This document shows, piece by piece, positions 1-5,032 of a stretch of 8,270 bases of DNA (the stretch's first letter is position 1; each line of letters starts with the position of its first letter). A model generated the notes under the pieces. The model was given only the letters and a program-made list of their open reading frames with translations, made no database searches and had not been told where the DNA came from. The translations under genes and the position numbers were made by a program. The DNA is from Anaerolineae bacterium (GTDB taxonomy: Bacteria; Chloroflexota; Anaerolineae; JAFGEY01), in contig JAFGEY010000416.1 of the NCBI GenBank assembly GCA_016931365.1, positions 1-8,270 of the forward strand, given 5' to 3'.

Positions 1-60
1 AAAGGTGGATTGTTGGTTGGGACAACCAGTTTACCATGCTTCTTTCAATCAGGCCATATA

Positions 61-74
61 CCACAAACATGTGG
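61..74. repeat. Small perfect hairpin CCACA-AACA-TGTGG
   Basis: A 5-bp stem (61-65 with 70-74) closes a 4-base loop in the left edge of the window. It lies about 20 bases upstream of repeat copy A and may be part of that repeat's left flank, but copy B has no obvious equivalent. Bases 1-60 show nothing else I recognise: the plus frame is open there, but the translation resembles no known domain. Confidence 0.3.
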
Positions 75-92
75 GTAAAAGTTAGCGGTCTC

Positions 93-146
93 CGTCGGCA
101 CAGTGGGCTGACATTCCCATGCTCCCGCGTGGGAACGAGAGAAAAG
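93..146 (+). repeat. Palindromic interspersed repeat, copy A
   Basis: This stretch aligns with 1347-1398 at roughly 80% identity. Both begin CGTCGGCAC and share a central hairpin followed by a purine-rich tail (GAGAGAAAAG here, GTGAGAAAAAAC in copy B). The hairpin pairs 112-122 with 127-137 around a 4-base loop, with one A/C mismatch and one wobble, and the core is TTCCCAtGC/GCGTGGGAA. Hairpins of the TTCCCACGC...GCGTGGGAA type are, from general knowledge, common interspersed repeats in several bacterial phyla and are often mis-annotated as short ORFs. The right end runs straight into a GNAT gene tail. Confidence 0.75.
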
Positions 147-227
147 ATGGGCTTTGTCATCGTCGGGGTGATGCCGGACGCGAACGGGTGGGGCAGGCCG
201 GACATCTTGATGGCAAAGCGAGTGTAG
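141..227 (+). pseudogene. C-terminal remnant of a GNAT N-acetyltransferase (copy A side)
   Basis: The frame from 141 to the TAG at 225-227 reads EKMGFVIVGVMPDANG, then WGRPDILMAKRV. This is the typical end of many GNAT acetyltransferases: the 'YEKxGF' acetyl-CoA-proximal helix/strand, followed by a '..GVxPDANGxGxPDxxMAKR' tail. The rest of the ~150-residue domain is missing. The frame upstream stays open but is occupied by palindromic repeat A, and further upstream it does not look like GNAT. It is therefore best read as a decapitated gene abutting the repeat. A short product could in principle start at ATG 147, but no acetyl-CoA binding site (Q/RxxGxG/A) would be present. The stop lies 52 bases before the methyltransferase start. 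Confidence 0.65.
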
Positions 228-266
228 AGGCGGGCCCGTGGAGAAAGCGGTCTGGATCTGTCCATC

Positions 267-272
267 GGGAGG
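267..272 (+). promoter_or_regulatory. Shine-Dalgarno deciding the methyltransferase start
   Basis: GGGAGG lies 7 bases before ATG 280 and 4 bases before ATG 277. The in-frame GTG at 238 has no comparable purine run. This argues for initiation at 280 (or 277) and removes a 13-14 residue leader that does not look like methyltransferase sequence. Confidence 0.6.
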
Positions 273-279
273 CGTGATG

Positions 280-1221
280 ATGAAAGCGACGAGTGAATCG
301 CTCAACTTGAGCGTCGTGCCACAGCAGCCGTGTGATGTCGATTTTGGGTGGTACGAGGAGATCCGGGACGAACTGCTACGGCAAACGGTAGGACAGGCCG
401 GTCGCGTGCTCGATGTCGGCTGCGGGCGCGGGCAAGTCCTATTGATGCTGTCAGGACAGATCGGGGAGGGGATCGGGATCGATGTCGCCGATGAGGACCT
501 GTCCCACGCAGAGAGCGAGCGACAGGAGCGTGGGGCCGAGAACGTCTCCTTCCGCCACGGAGATGCCCTGGGCCTCGCTTTTCCGGATGCCAGCTTTGAT
601 GTCGTGCTCTTGTTGGGGGATGTGTTGACCTATATCGATCCCGCCAAACACGGAAAAGTAGTTGCCGATCTGTACCGTGTGCTCAAACCTGGCGGGCAAG
701 CGGTGCACGAGTCGATGAACTGGACCTGGGAGTACAGGTGGCCTTACCCCAAGATGGATATCGCCTTCAAGCGCGCCGGCAAGGAAGCATTCACCGCCCA
801 CCGGTTGGCGCGGGACGCCTTTGGGTTGGAGGCAAGCCAGGACTATGAGGTCTTGCCCGATACGCCACTGCACCGTTGGATCGTGGCACAGGAATGGCCG
901 GTCAGCCCGCAGGAGGCGAGCACGTGGCTCGAGGTACAGGAGCACGCACCGATTCCCGAAGCATGGCTCAAGCCCAGTGGCAGATCTCAGTTCAAACACT
1001 ACTGCTCGGGTGACCTGGAGCGGCTGTACAGCGTGGGCGGATTCTGCTCTGTGGAGGCTTTTGCCTACGGGCAGATCTATGATCTAGTGAACCGTGCCGG
1101 GCTGCTCGAACAGATTGCACCATTCCAGTCGCAGTTGGCGTGTACCGAAGCAGAATTGGCCCTCACGCTGCGCCTGGGGAGCGGTCCGTGGCTGTTTGCT
1201 GTCGCGGAAAAGGGGACCTAG
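280..1221 (+). CDS. Class I SAM-dependent methyltransferase
   Basis: A 313-residue soluble protein, counted from ATG 280. The Rossmann-like methyltransferase domain occupies about residues 20-150. Motif I is VLDVGCGRG (43-51), which binds SAM. The acidic end of strand 2 is GIGID (64-68). Motif II is the GD at 94-95, with FDVV at 106-109, and the post-motif helix/strand ends in LKPGG (135-139). This is the Methyltransf_11/25 pattern that transfers a methyl group from SAM to a small molecule or other acceptor. The C-terminal half (about 150-313) is long, rich in Trp/Tyr and carries no motif I recognise; it may hold the substrate pocket or an accessory domain, so the substrate is unknown. The gene sits between two direct copies of a palindromic repeat and between two GNAT gene tails. 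A GTG start at 238 would add 14 residues but lacks a ribosome-binding site. The family call is secure and the function is not. Confidence 0.88.
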   Translation: MKATSESLNLSVVPQQPCDVDFGWYEEIRDELLRQTVGQAGRVLDVGCGRGQVLLMLSGQIGEGIGIDVADEDLSHAESERQERGAENVSFRHGDALGLAFPDASFDVVLLLGDVLTYIDPAKHGKVVADLYRVLKPGGQAVHESMNWTWEYRWPYPKMDIAFKRAGKEAFTAHRLARDAFGLEASQDYEVLPDTPLHRWIVAQEWPVSPQEASTWLEVQEHAPIPEAWLKPSGRSQFKHYCSGDLERLYSVGGFCSVEAFAYGQIYDLVNRAGLLEQIAPFQSQLACTEAELALTLRLGSGPWLFAVAEKGT

Positions 1222-1225
1222 TGAA

Positions 1226-1311
1226 GTGGGCACGCAGTTCGACCACGATCACGGCGATGCTTGGAGGTTGAACCAGGCCCTTGTCGATGCATTGAGGGAT
1301 CAGGGGTTTTT
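1226..1311 (+). pseudogene. N-terminal fragment of a gene, possibly a PCMT-like methyltransferase
   Basis: Directly after the methyltransferase stop, a GTG at 1226 is preceded by AAGGGGA (1210-1216). It opens a frame reading MGTQFDHDHGDAWRLNQALV, then DALRDQGFFS. The 'LNxALVDxLRDxGxxxS' stretch resembles the N-terminal helix of protein-L-isoaspartate-methyltransferase-like proteins, in which a 'PxVExAFRxVPRHxF' segment normally follows. Here the coding character stops abruptly at about 1306-1311, exactly where the inverted end of repeat copy B starts, and a TGA follows at 1358-1360. The tight spacing suggests that the gene was once co-translated with the upstream methyltransferase. The family assignment rests on about 20 residues and is tentative; that the fragment is truncated by the repeat is better supported. 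Confidence 0.4.
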
Positions 1312-1399
1312 CTCATGCCAACGGCGCCGACGCAAGACGTCGGAAACGTCGGCACGGTGAGGTGGCATTCCCACGCCGAGCGTGGGAGTGAGAAAAAAC
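1306..1399 (+). repeat. Palindromic interspersed repeat, copy B, with short terminal inverted repeats
   Basis: This copy is about 94 bp. Its ends are inverted: GTTTTTCTCA (1306-1315) pairs with TGAGAAAAAAC (1389-1399), apart from one extra A. Inside are two further palindromes. GCCGACG (1326-1332) can pair with CGTCGGC (1347-1353), or alternatively CCGACG (1327-1332) with 1338-1343. The main hairpin pairs 1366-1376 with 1380-1390 around the loop CGA (11 pairs, one wobble). The section 1347-1398 matches copy A at 93-146. Both ends coincide with places where recognisable coding sequence stops (left) or restarts (right). There is no open frame of its own, so it would be non-autonomous. No transposase is present in the window. 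Confidence 0.7.
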
Positions 1400-1540
1400 G
1401 CCGCCTCGGCGCGGGTGATGGAAAAGGTTGGCATGCAATGTGAAGGGTGTGAGCGCGCAAAGGTGCAGATCGATGGGCAGTGGCACGATACGCTGCGTTA
1501 TGCGATACTTGACTGTGAGTGGAGCACCCAAGCGGAATGA
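1397..1540 (+). pseudogene. C-terminal remnant of a RimJ/RimL-type GNAT acetyltransferase (copy B side)
   Basis: The frame from 1397 to TGA 1538-1540 reads NAASARVMEKVGMQCEGCER, then AKVQIDGQWHDTLRYAILDC and EWSTQAE. The pattern 'N.ASxRVMEKxGMxxEG.....DGxWxDTxxYAILxxEW' is characteristic of the last ~45 residues of RimJ/RimL-like GNATs: the Asn-x-x-Ser-x-x-hydrophobic-x-Glu-Lys-x-Gly-Met/Phe segment and the terminal 'YAILxxEW' strand. The first two thirds of the domain are absent and replaced by repeat copy B. This is a different GNAT subfamily from the fragment at 141-227, so the two are not recent duplicates. A 40-residue product could start at ATG 1418, but it would lack the acetyl-CoA site. 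Its TGA overlaps the next gene's ATG (1537), a coupling probably inherited from the intact gene. Confidence 0.68.
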
Positions 1541-2853
1541 GCACATTCGAGTTCAAAATTCGGATATTGTCGCGTAGCCTTTTGCTTTGGAGCGGCTTGT
1601 TGTTCGTTTTGACGGCGGCAGCTTGTCGTTTGGTCTCTCAGCCGCTCGTTGAGATGGTAACGCCAACTCAGTCACAGATTTTTGCGCTCACGCCGACATA
1701 CACTTGGACACCTTATTCCGCGGTCACTCCAACACCTTCTGCAACGTATACATCCGAGCCAACTGATACGGTGATACCTACGATAACACCTTTGTCGACT
1801 AAACCCTCGGACGGCTCAGAAGGCGTGAAAAGTCCCGAGCGAGCGACATCTACGACGGTGCCTTTTACACCTGTCGTACCATCAGCACGCACGCCAACAC
1901 CGATGTGGATTGCGACGCCGACACCGATAACCTACGCATTTCCGCCTACTCTGACGCCGTCTGCTGAACGAGTTGCTCTGTCTCAGTTGGTGGGATTCAC
2001 CAATGCACGCATAGAGACACTTGAAAGCTACCAAGCAGACTTGTCATGCATGACAGAAATTGTTGTTGGCAATAACAGGTATGTCGCTTTGTTGGTAGGC
2101 GAATATAGCGAGTACATGGGCGAAATCGTGCTGGTGTATCGGCTAGAAGACGACCAGGCCATATTGTTGCTTGATACGCAAGAGCGTGTTCCCGGTGGCT
2201 ATTCCTGGGTGTTAGAAATGGAAGAATGGCAAGACCTGGACGGTGATGAACGACCCGAGCTTGCGATTTATCATAGTTATACCGGAACAGCAGCGATCTC
2301 GGAAAGACAGGTACATATCTGGCAGATCACTCAAAATGGGGAACTGAGTGAATTGACGGCTCCGCTTTATGAGGACTACGGATTGGTGCCGCAGCGCTTG
2401 GTGCGCGACCTCAATGGTGACGGCATATTGGAGGCCTATGTCGCCGACCACCGAGGCGAGTGGTATGGTGGAGGTACAGAAAGCTTTAAAATCTATGCGC
2501 TGCAAGGCCGTCAGGTGTATGACATTTCATACCAGTTTATCGAGTGGTATGACGAGCGGATCAGTCAAGTTCGGGAGTTTATCACAAGCAGTTACAATGA
2601 TGCACTGAATGTTTATGCAGCAGAGAGTGCTTTGACTGAAGCATTCAGATTGCTTCTCGATTACGAGAATTCGGGGCGGCGCGATGAAGGATGGCAGGTA
2701 TACTGGAATCTGACTGACCCAGCAAATTGGCCGCATATAGATTCGACAATCGTCGAATTTATCAACTGCGCACGAGAGTACCACCGAGCGCAATTTGATT
2801 CTGGCGAACCGTTTGATTGGTATAGCTGGGGCGGGTGTATGCGTGATGAATGA
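1537..2853 (+). CDS. Lipoprotein with Thr/Pro linker and two Asp-rich FG-GAP/EF-hand-like loops
   Basis: A 438-residue predicted lipoprotein. A basic, hydrophobic signal peptide (about 8-29) ends in LTAAAC with Cys30 as the lipidated residue; Ala rather than Leu at -3 makes the lipobox slightly non-canonical. Residues about 41-145 form a low-complexity Thr/Pro/Ser linker (repeated TPT/TPTP units), typical of surface lipoproteins in Chloroflexota. The folded part (about 146-438) carries DLDGDERPE (233-241) and DLNGDGILE (291-299). Such DxDGDxxxE loops are calcium-binding in FG-GAP/VCBS beta-propellers and dockerin-like EF-hands, and here each is followed by a beta-type strand. Several Cys (171 and near the end) could form disulfides. 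I chose ATG 1537, which overlaps the upstream TGA as ATGA; GTG 1519 would add six residues ahead of the signal peptide. Its base composition is visibly less GC-rich than the genes that follow. The ligand and role are unknown. Confidence 0.8.
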   Translation: MSTFEFKIRILSRSLLLWSGLLFVLTAAACRLVSQPLVEMVTPTQSQIFALTPTYTWTPYSAVTPTPSATYTSEPTDTVIPTITPLSTKPSDGSEGVKSPERATSTTVPFTPVVPSARTPTPMWIATPTPITYAFPPTLTPSAERVALSQLVGFTNARIETLESYQADLSCMTEIVVGNNRYVALLVGEYSEYMGEIVLVYRLEDDQAILLLDTQERVPGGYSWVLEMEEWQDLDGDERPELAIYHSYTGTAAISERQVHIWQITQNGELSELTAPLYEDYGLVPQRLVRDLNGDGILEAYVADHRGEWYGGGTESFKIYALQGRQVYDISYQFIEWYDERISQVREFITSSYNDALNVYAAESALTEAFRLLLDYENSGRRDEGWQVYWNLTDPANWPHIDSTIVEFINCAREYHRAQFDSGEPFDWYSWGGCMRDE

Positions 2854-2887
2854 TAAGTGGGTTGCATGCACAAAGCGATCCCAAAGC

Positions 2888-2906
2888 GGCGGGTAAGAAA
2901 CCCGCC
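2888..2906. repeat. Perfect hairpin GGCGGGT-AAGAA-ACCCGCC in the spacer before the UroD-like gene
   Basis: A 7-bp perfect GC-rich stem (2888-2894 with 2900-2906) encloses a 5-base loop, and CCTAC follows. The hairpin ends 5 bases before the GGAGG at 2912-2916, so in mRNA it would lie directly upstream of the ribosome-binding site. GGCGGGT...ACCCGCC-CTAC palindromes are, from general knowledge, a frequent interspersed repeat in environmental bacterial genomes. There is no T-run after it, so it is not a typical intrinsic terminator for the preceding lipoprotein gene. Confidence 0.6.
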
Positions 2907-2923
2907 CTACTGGAGGAAAACCA

Positions 2924-3928
2924 ATGAACAACCGCGAACGTGTATTGGCTGCACTCAACCACCGGCCGCCCGATAAGGTGCCCTACCACATCGGCTTTAC
3001 CCAGGTGGCCTATGCCAAGATGGCCGCATTTTACGGCGATCCAGGCTTTGTGAGCAAACTAGGCAACTGTTTGACCGTGCTCGACTGCGAGCCGACCGAC
3101 GCCTGGCAGGAGGTCGCGCCGGACCTCTGGCAGGATCAGTTTGGCGTGCGCTGGAACCGCGCCGTCGACAAGGACATCGGCGTGGTCGAAAACCGGATGG
3201 TCGACAAGGAGACGCTGGACGCATATCGCTGGCCCGATCCCGACGACCCGTCGCGCTATGCCCGTTACGACGCAGTTTTGAGCGACAAAACCGCCAAGTT
3301 TATCGTCGTCAACCACGGCTTCAGCCTCTTTGAGCGCGCCTGGACGTTGTACGGGATGGAGCGCTTGCTGATGGACATGGTCCTCGACAAAGGGTTTGTC
3401 CACGCCCTGCTCGACCGAATTTTAGAGTTCAACCTGAAACTCATCGAAAACGTGTGTCGATTCGACGTCGACGCGATGATGTTTGGCGACGATTGGGGCA
3501 TGCAGACCGGGCTGATCATGGGGCCGGCCTTGTGGCGCGAGTTCATCAAGCCGCGCGTGCGCCAGATGTACCAGGCCGTGCGCCGGGCGGGCAAGTGGGT
3601 GTTCATCCATTCCTGCGGCAAGGTGGACGAGGTTTTCCCCGACCTGATCGCGTGCGGGCTGAACGTCTTTAATCCCTTCCAGCCCGAAGTGATCGATGTG
3701 TTCGCGGCCAAGCGCACCTACGGCGACCGCTTGAGCTTTTACGGCGGGATCAGCACACAGCGAACGCTGCCCTACGGCACCGTGGGGCAGGTCAAGGACG
3801 AGGTCCGGCGCTTGATCGACGAGGTGGGCCGCAGCGGCGGCTACATCGCCTCGCCGGCGCACGCCATCCCCGCCGACGCCAGGCCGGAAAACATCGCCGC
3901 GATGATCGAAGTGTTGCAGAATCAGTAG
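2924..3928 (+). CDS. Uroporphyrinogen decarboxylase/MtaA-family (URO-D superfamily) protein
   Basis: A 334-residue TIM-barrel protein of the URO-D superfamily, which includes heme-pathway HemE and the corrinoid methyltransferases MtaA/MtbA. The start is MNNRERVLAALNHRPPDKVP, the standard 'xxRERVxxALxHxxPDRxP' opening of the methyltransferase-like branch, which also lacks HemE's N-terminal RxxxxxPxWxMRQAG substrate segment. Other signatures are FGDDWGMQTGLIMGP (187-201), the barrel strand FIHSCG (227-232), SFYGGISTQRTLP (271-283) and SPAHAIPADARPENI (310-324). His229-x-Cys231 matches the zinc ligands of MtaA/MtbA; the third ligand position appears to be His313 rather than Cys. This fits the large, poorly characterised 'uroporphyrinogen decarboxylase-like' group, which may use zinc for methyl transfer or another reaction. 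GGAGG at 2912-2916, 7 bases before ATG 2924, fixes the start. No corrinoid protein or heme gene lies beside it, so neither role is supported by context. Confidence 0.85.
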   Translation: MNNRERVLAALNHRPPDKVPYHIGFTQVAYAKMAAFYGDPGFVSKLGNCLTVLDCEPTDAWQEVAPDLWQDQFGVRWNRAVDKDIGVVENRMVDKETLDAYRWPDPDDPSRYARYDAVLSDKTAKFIVVNHGFSLFERAWTLYGMERLLMDMVLDKGFVHALLDRILEFNLKLIENVCRFDVDAMMFGDDWGMQTGLIMGPALWREFIKPRVRQMYQAVRRAGKWVFIHSCGKVDEVFPDLIACGLNVFNPFQPEVIDVFAAKRTYGDRLSFYGGISTQRTLPYGTVGQVKDEVRRLIDEVGRSGGYIASPAHAIPADARPENIAAMIEVLQNQ

Positions 3929-3993
3929 GCATACCGCAAGCGTGCTGATTTGGACGAGAGTGTTTGTTCTTGGGGGCGCTCTCTTTGCTCCAA

Positions 3994-4011
3994 GCCCCCG
4001 TCCTCGGGGGC
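3994..4011. repeat. Hairpin GCCCCCG-TCCT-CGGGGGC inside the MITE-like element
   Basis: A 7-bp perfect GC-only stem with a 4-base loop, 65 bases after the UroD-like stop codon. It could slow or end transcription, but no T-tract follows, so I list it as a structural repeat and not as a proven terminator. Confidence 0.6.
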
Positions 4012-4051
4012 GATCCAATGGCATCAAAGGACACCGTTTGTTGGCGCTGAA

Positions 4052-4075
4052 CTCGTCCCCGGGGACGGGGACGAG
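4052..4075. repeat. Hairpin CTCGTCCCC-GGGGAC-GGGGACGAG inside the MITE-like element
   Basis: A 9-bp perfect stem (4052-4060 with 4067-4075) encloses a 6-base loop. Its last three bases overlap the start of the element's right inverted arm (4073-4104), so this hairpin and the full outer stem could not both form completely. That arrangement would suit two alternative folds. Confidence 0.6.
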
Positions 4076-4140
4076 AGCGCTTGCCCCAAGCTACAAACGC
4101 TCGCATCTGGACTTTAGTCGTATGAATCCGTTTCGCATCG

Positions 4141-4149
4141 TGATACAAT
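4141..4149 (+). promoter_or_regulatory. Possible extended -10 promoter (TGATACAAT) for the DOMON lipoprotein
   Basis: TG-n-TACAAT matches the extended -10 pattern, with TACAAT at 4144-4149. A transcript would start near 4156-4158, giving a leader of about 26 bases before ATG 4183. No good -35 hexamer lies at the expected spacing, which extended -10 promoters tolerate. It is just outside the MITE-like element, so the element may have replaced or altered upstream sequence. Confidence 0.4.
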
Positions 4150-4182
4150 GAACCTCAATATCTTTGCCTGATGGAGGTTACA

Positions 4183-4968
4183 ATGAAAAAGACACTTGTT
4201 GTATCACTGATCTTGCTCGTGGCCCTGGTCGGCTGTGCGGCGACGACCGCCGCTCCAGCCGCGCCTACGGCGACTCTTGCGCCCACCCACACGCCGGCAC
4301 AAGAAGCCGCACCGACGGCGACGTCGCAAGCGGCGACGGAACCGCCCACCGCTACCCCGGAAGCGGCTCAAGTGGCAACGCCGACGTCGGGCCAGACCGC
4401 CAAAGAAACCAAAGCGCCGCCCACGCCGACGGCGACGCCCGAGCCGCCGACCTCCACGCCGCAGCCGGCAGTCGAAGAACCGGCCTGGACGCCCGATGGC
4501 GCGATCGGCGAGGGGGAATACGCCCACCTGGTCGAATCTTCGGGCGTGACCGTGTACTGGACCACCGACGCCGAGTTTTTGTACGGCGCGCTGTCGGCCA
4601 AGACGGCCGGCTGGGTATCCGTGGGCTTTGACCCTGAGAACAAGATGCAAGGGGCGAATTATGTCTTTGGCTACGTCAAGGACGGGCAGACCTTTATCGA
4701 TGATATGTTTGGCGCCAAACCCTTTGGGCCCGGCTCGCACCCGGCAGACATCGACCTCGGCGGCAGCAACGACATCCTCGAGTTTGGCGGCAGCGAAACG
4801 GACGGCGTGACCCTGATCGAGTTCAAGATTCCGCTCGACTCGGGCGACGCCAACGACAAGCCGCTGCTTTCCGGTCAAAGCTATCCAATCATCGTTGCCT
4901 TTGGCAACCGGGATGATTTCTCGTCGACTCACGCCGGGCGCGGTTATGCAGCGATAGATATCGATTAA
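4183..4968 (+). CDS. DOMON-domain lipoprotein, possible heme b binder
   Basis: A 261-residue predicted lipoprotein exposed outside the membrane. The signal peptide MKKTLVVSLILLVALVGC ends in the lipobox LVGC, with Cys18 lipidated. Residues about 19-98 are an Ala/Thr/Pro linker. The DOMON beta-sandwich spans about 100-261: 'VTVYWTTDAEFLYGALSAK' (strands), 'GWVSVGFDPENKMQGANYVFGYV' (143-165) and the final 'AFGNRDDFSSTHAGRG' (239-254). In cytochrome DOMON domains such as that of cellobiose dehydrogenase, heme b is held by a Met in the first of these regions and a His in the last. Met155 and His250 occupy equivalent places here, so heme binding is plausible; related DOMON proteins bind sugars. 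The start is ATG 4183, with GGAGG at 4173-4177; an in-frame ATG at 4171 overlaps that ribosome-binding site and would put Glu-Val ahead of the signal peptide. No redox partner is adjacent. Confidence 0.85.
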   Translation: MKKTLVVSLILLVALVGCAATTAAPAAPTATLAPTHTPAQEAAPTATSQAATEPPTATPEAAQVATPTSGQTAKETKAPPTPTATPEPPTSTPQPAVEEPAWTPDGAIGEGEYAHLVESSGVTVYWTTDAEFLYGALSAKTAGWVSVGFDPENKMQGANYVFGYVKDGQTFIDDMFGAKPFGPGSHPADIDLGGSNDILEFGGSETDGVTLIEFKIPLDSGDANDKPLLSGQSYPIIVAFGNRDDFSSTHAGRGYAAIDID

Positions 4969-4973
4969 TTTCA

Positions 4974-5008
4974 TAGAAACCTGATTTTTGTCAAAAACCG
5001 GGTTTCTA
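4974..5008. repeat. Long hairpin repeat TAGAAACC...GGTTTCTA between the DOMON and GT39-like genes
   Basis: A 35-base palindrome. TAGAAACC (4974-4981) pairs with GGTTTCTA (5001-5008). The stem continues T-G, G-C, one A/C mismatch and five T-A pairs (4985-4989 with 4993-4997), closing on the 3-base loop GTC. AGAAACC...GGTTTCT palindromes are a frequent interspersed repeat in Cyanobacteria and Chloroflexota, from general knowledge. It begins 5 bases after the DOMON stop codon and could also protect the mRNA 3' end. No T-run follows it on the plus strand. Confidence 0.7.
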
Positions 5009-5021
5009 CCATATCAATCAC

Positions 5022-5027
5022 AAGGAT
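5022..5027 (+). promoter_or_regulatory. Shine-Dalgarno deciding the GT39-like start
   Basis: AAGGAT lies 5 bases before ATG 5033. The frame is open further up to 4988, but that part runs through the hairpin repeat and would place a polar, unrelated stretch ahead of the first membrane helix. The start at 5033 is therefore preferred. Confidence 0.55.
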
Positions 5028-5032
5028 GTGAT

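Larger units (their letters stand above)
3948..4112. mobile_element. MITE-like element: 149 bp with ~30-bp imperfect TIRs and flanking 8-bp direct repeats
   Basis: The element proper is 3956-4104. Its left end (3956-3983) pairs with its right end (4073-4104). GAGAGTGTTTGT at the left matches the complement of ACAAACGCTCGC at the right, with one mismatch and one wobble. CTTGGGG (3969-3975) pairs with CCCCAAG (4084-4090), and GCGCTCTC (3976-3983) pairs with GAGAGCGC (4073-4080); small bulges separate the blocks. Immediately outside lie ATTTGGAC (3948-3955) and ATCTGGAC (4105-4112), an 8-base direct repeat with one mismatch, placed as a target-site duplication would be. The interior holds two perfect hairpins (listed separately) and no coding frame. 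It fills most of the 254-bp gap between the UroD-like and DOMON genes. A structured RNA is an alternative reading. Confidence 0.6.

Noticed and set aside
45..305. Minus-strand small ORF containing a SRSHAGAWE-type sequence
   Set aside because: This kind of peptide is the routine false translation of the TTCCCA/TGGGAA palindromic repeat and not a gene.
451..999. Long minus-strand open frame (about 180 codons) opposite the methyltransferase
   Set aside because: It lies wholly antisense to a gene with complete SAM motifs and its translation has no recognisable domain; GC-rich DNA gives such shadows.
1418..1540. A genuine 40-residue small protein with a CEGC zinc-like motif
   Set aside because: The sequence matches the end of RimJ/RimL-type GNATs, starting upstream of this ATG, so the two Cys are more simply residues of a decayed acetyltransferase tail.
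3422..4027. Minus-strand open frame of about 200 codons opposite the UroD-like gene
   Set aside because: It is antisense to a clear URO-D superfamily protein, with no domain of its own, and its start lies within the MITE-like element.
3994..4075. The two GC hairpins as intrinsic terminators of the UroD-like gene
   Set aside because: Neither is followed by a T-run on either strand, and both fit better as internal parts of the inverted-repeat element.
4204..4974. Minus-strand open frame of about 256 codons opposite the DOMON lipoprotein
   Set aside because: The translation is mostly Arg/Gly runs mirroring the Thr/Pro/Ala linker codons. The plus-strand frame has a signal peptide, lipobox and a DOMON domain.
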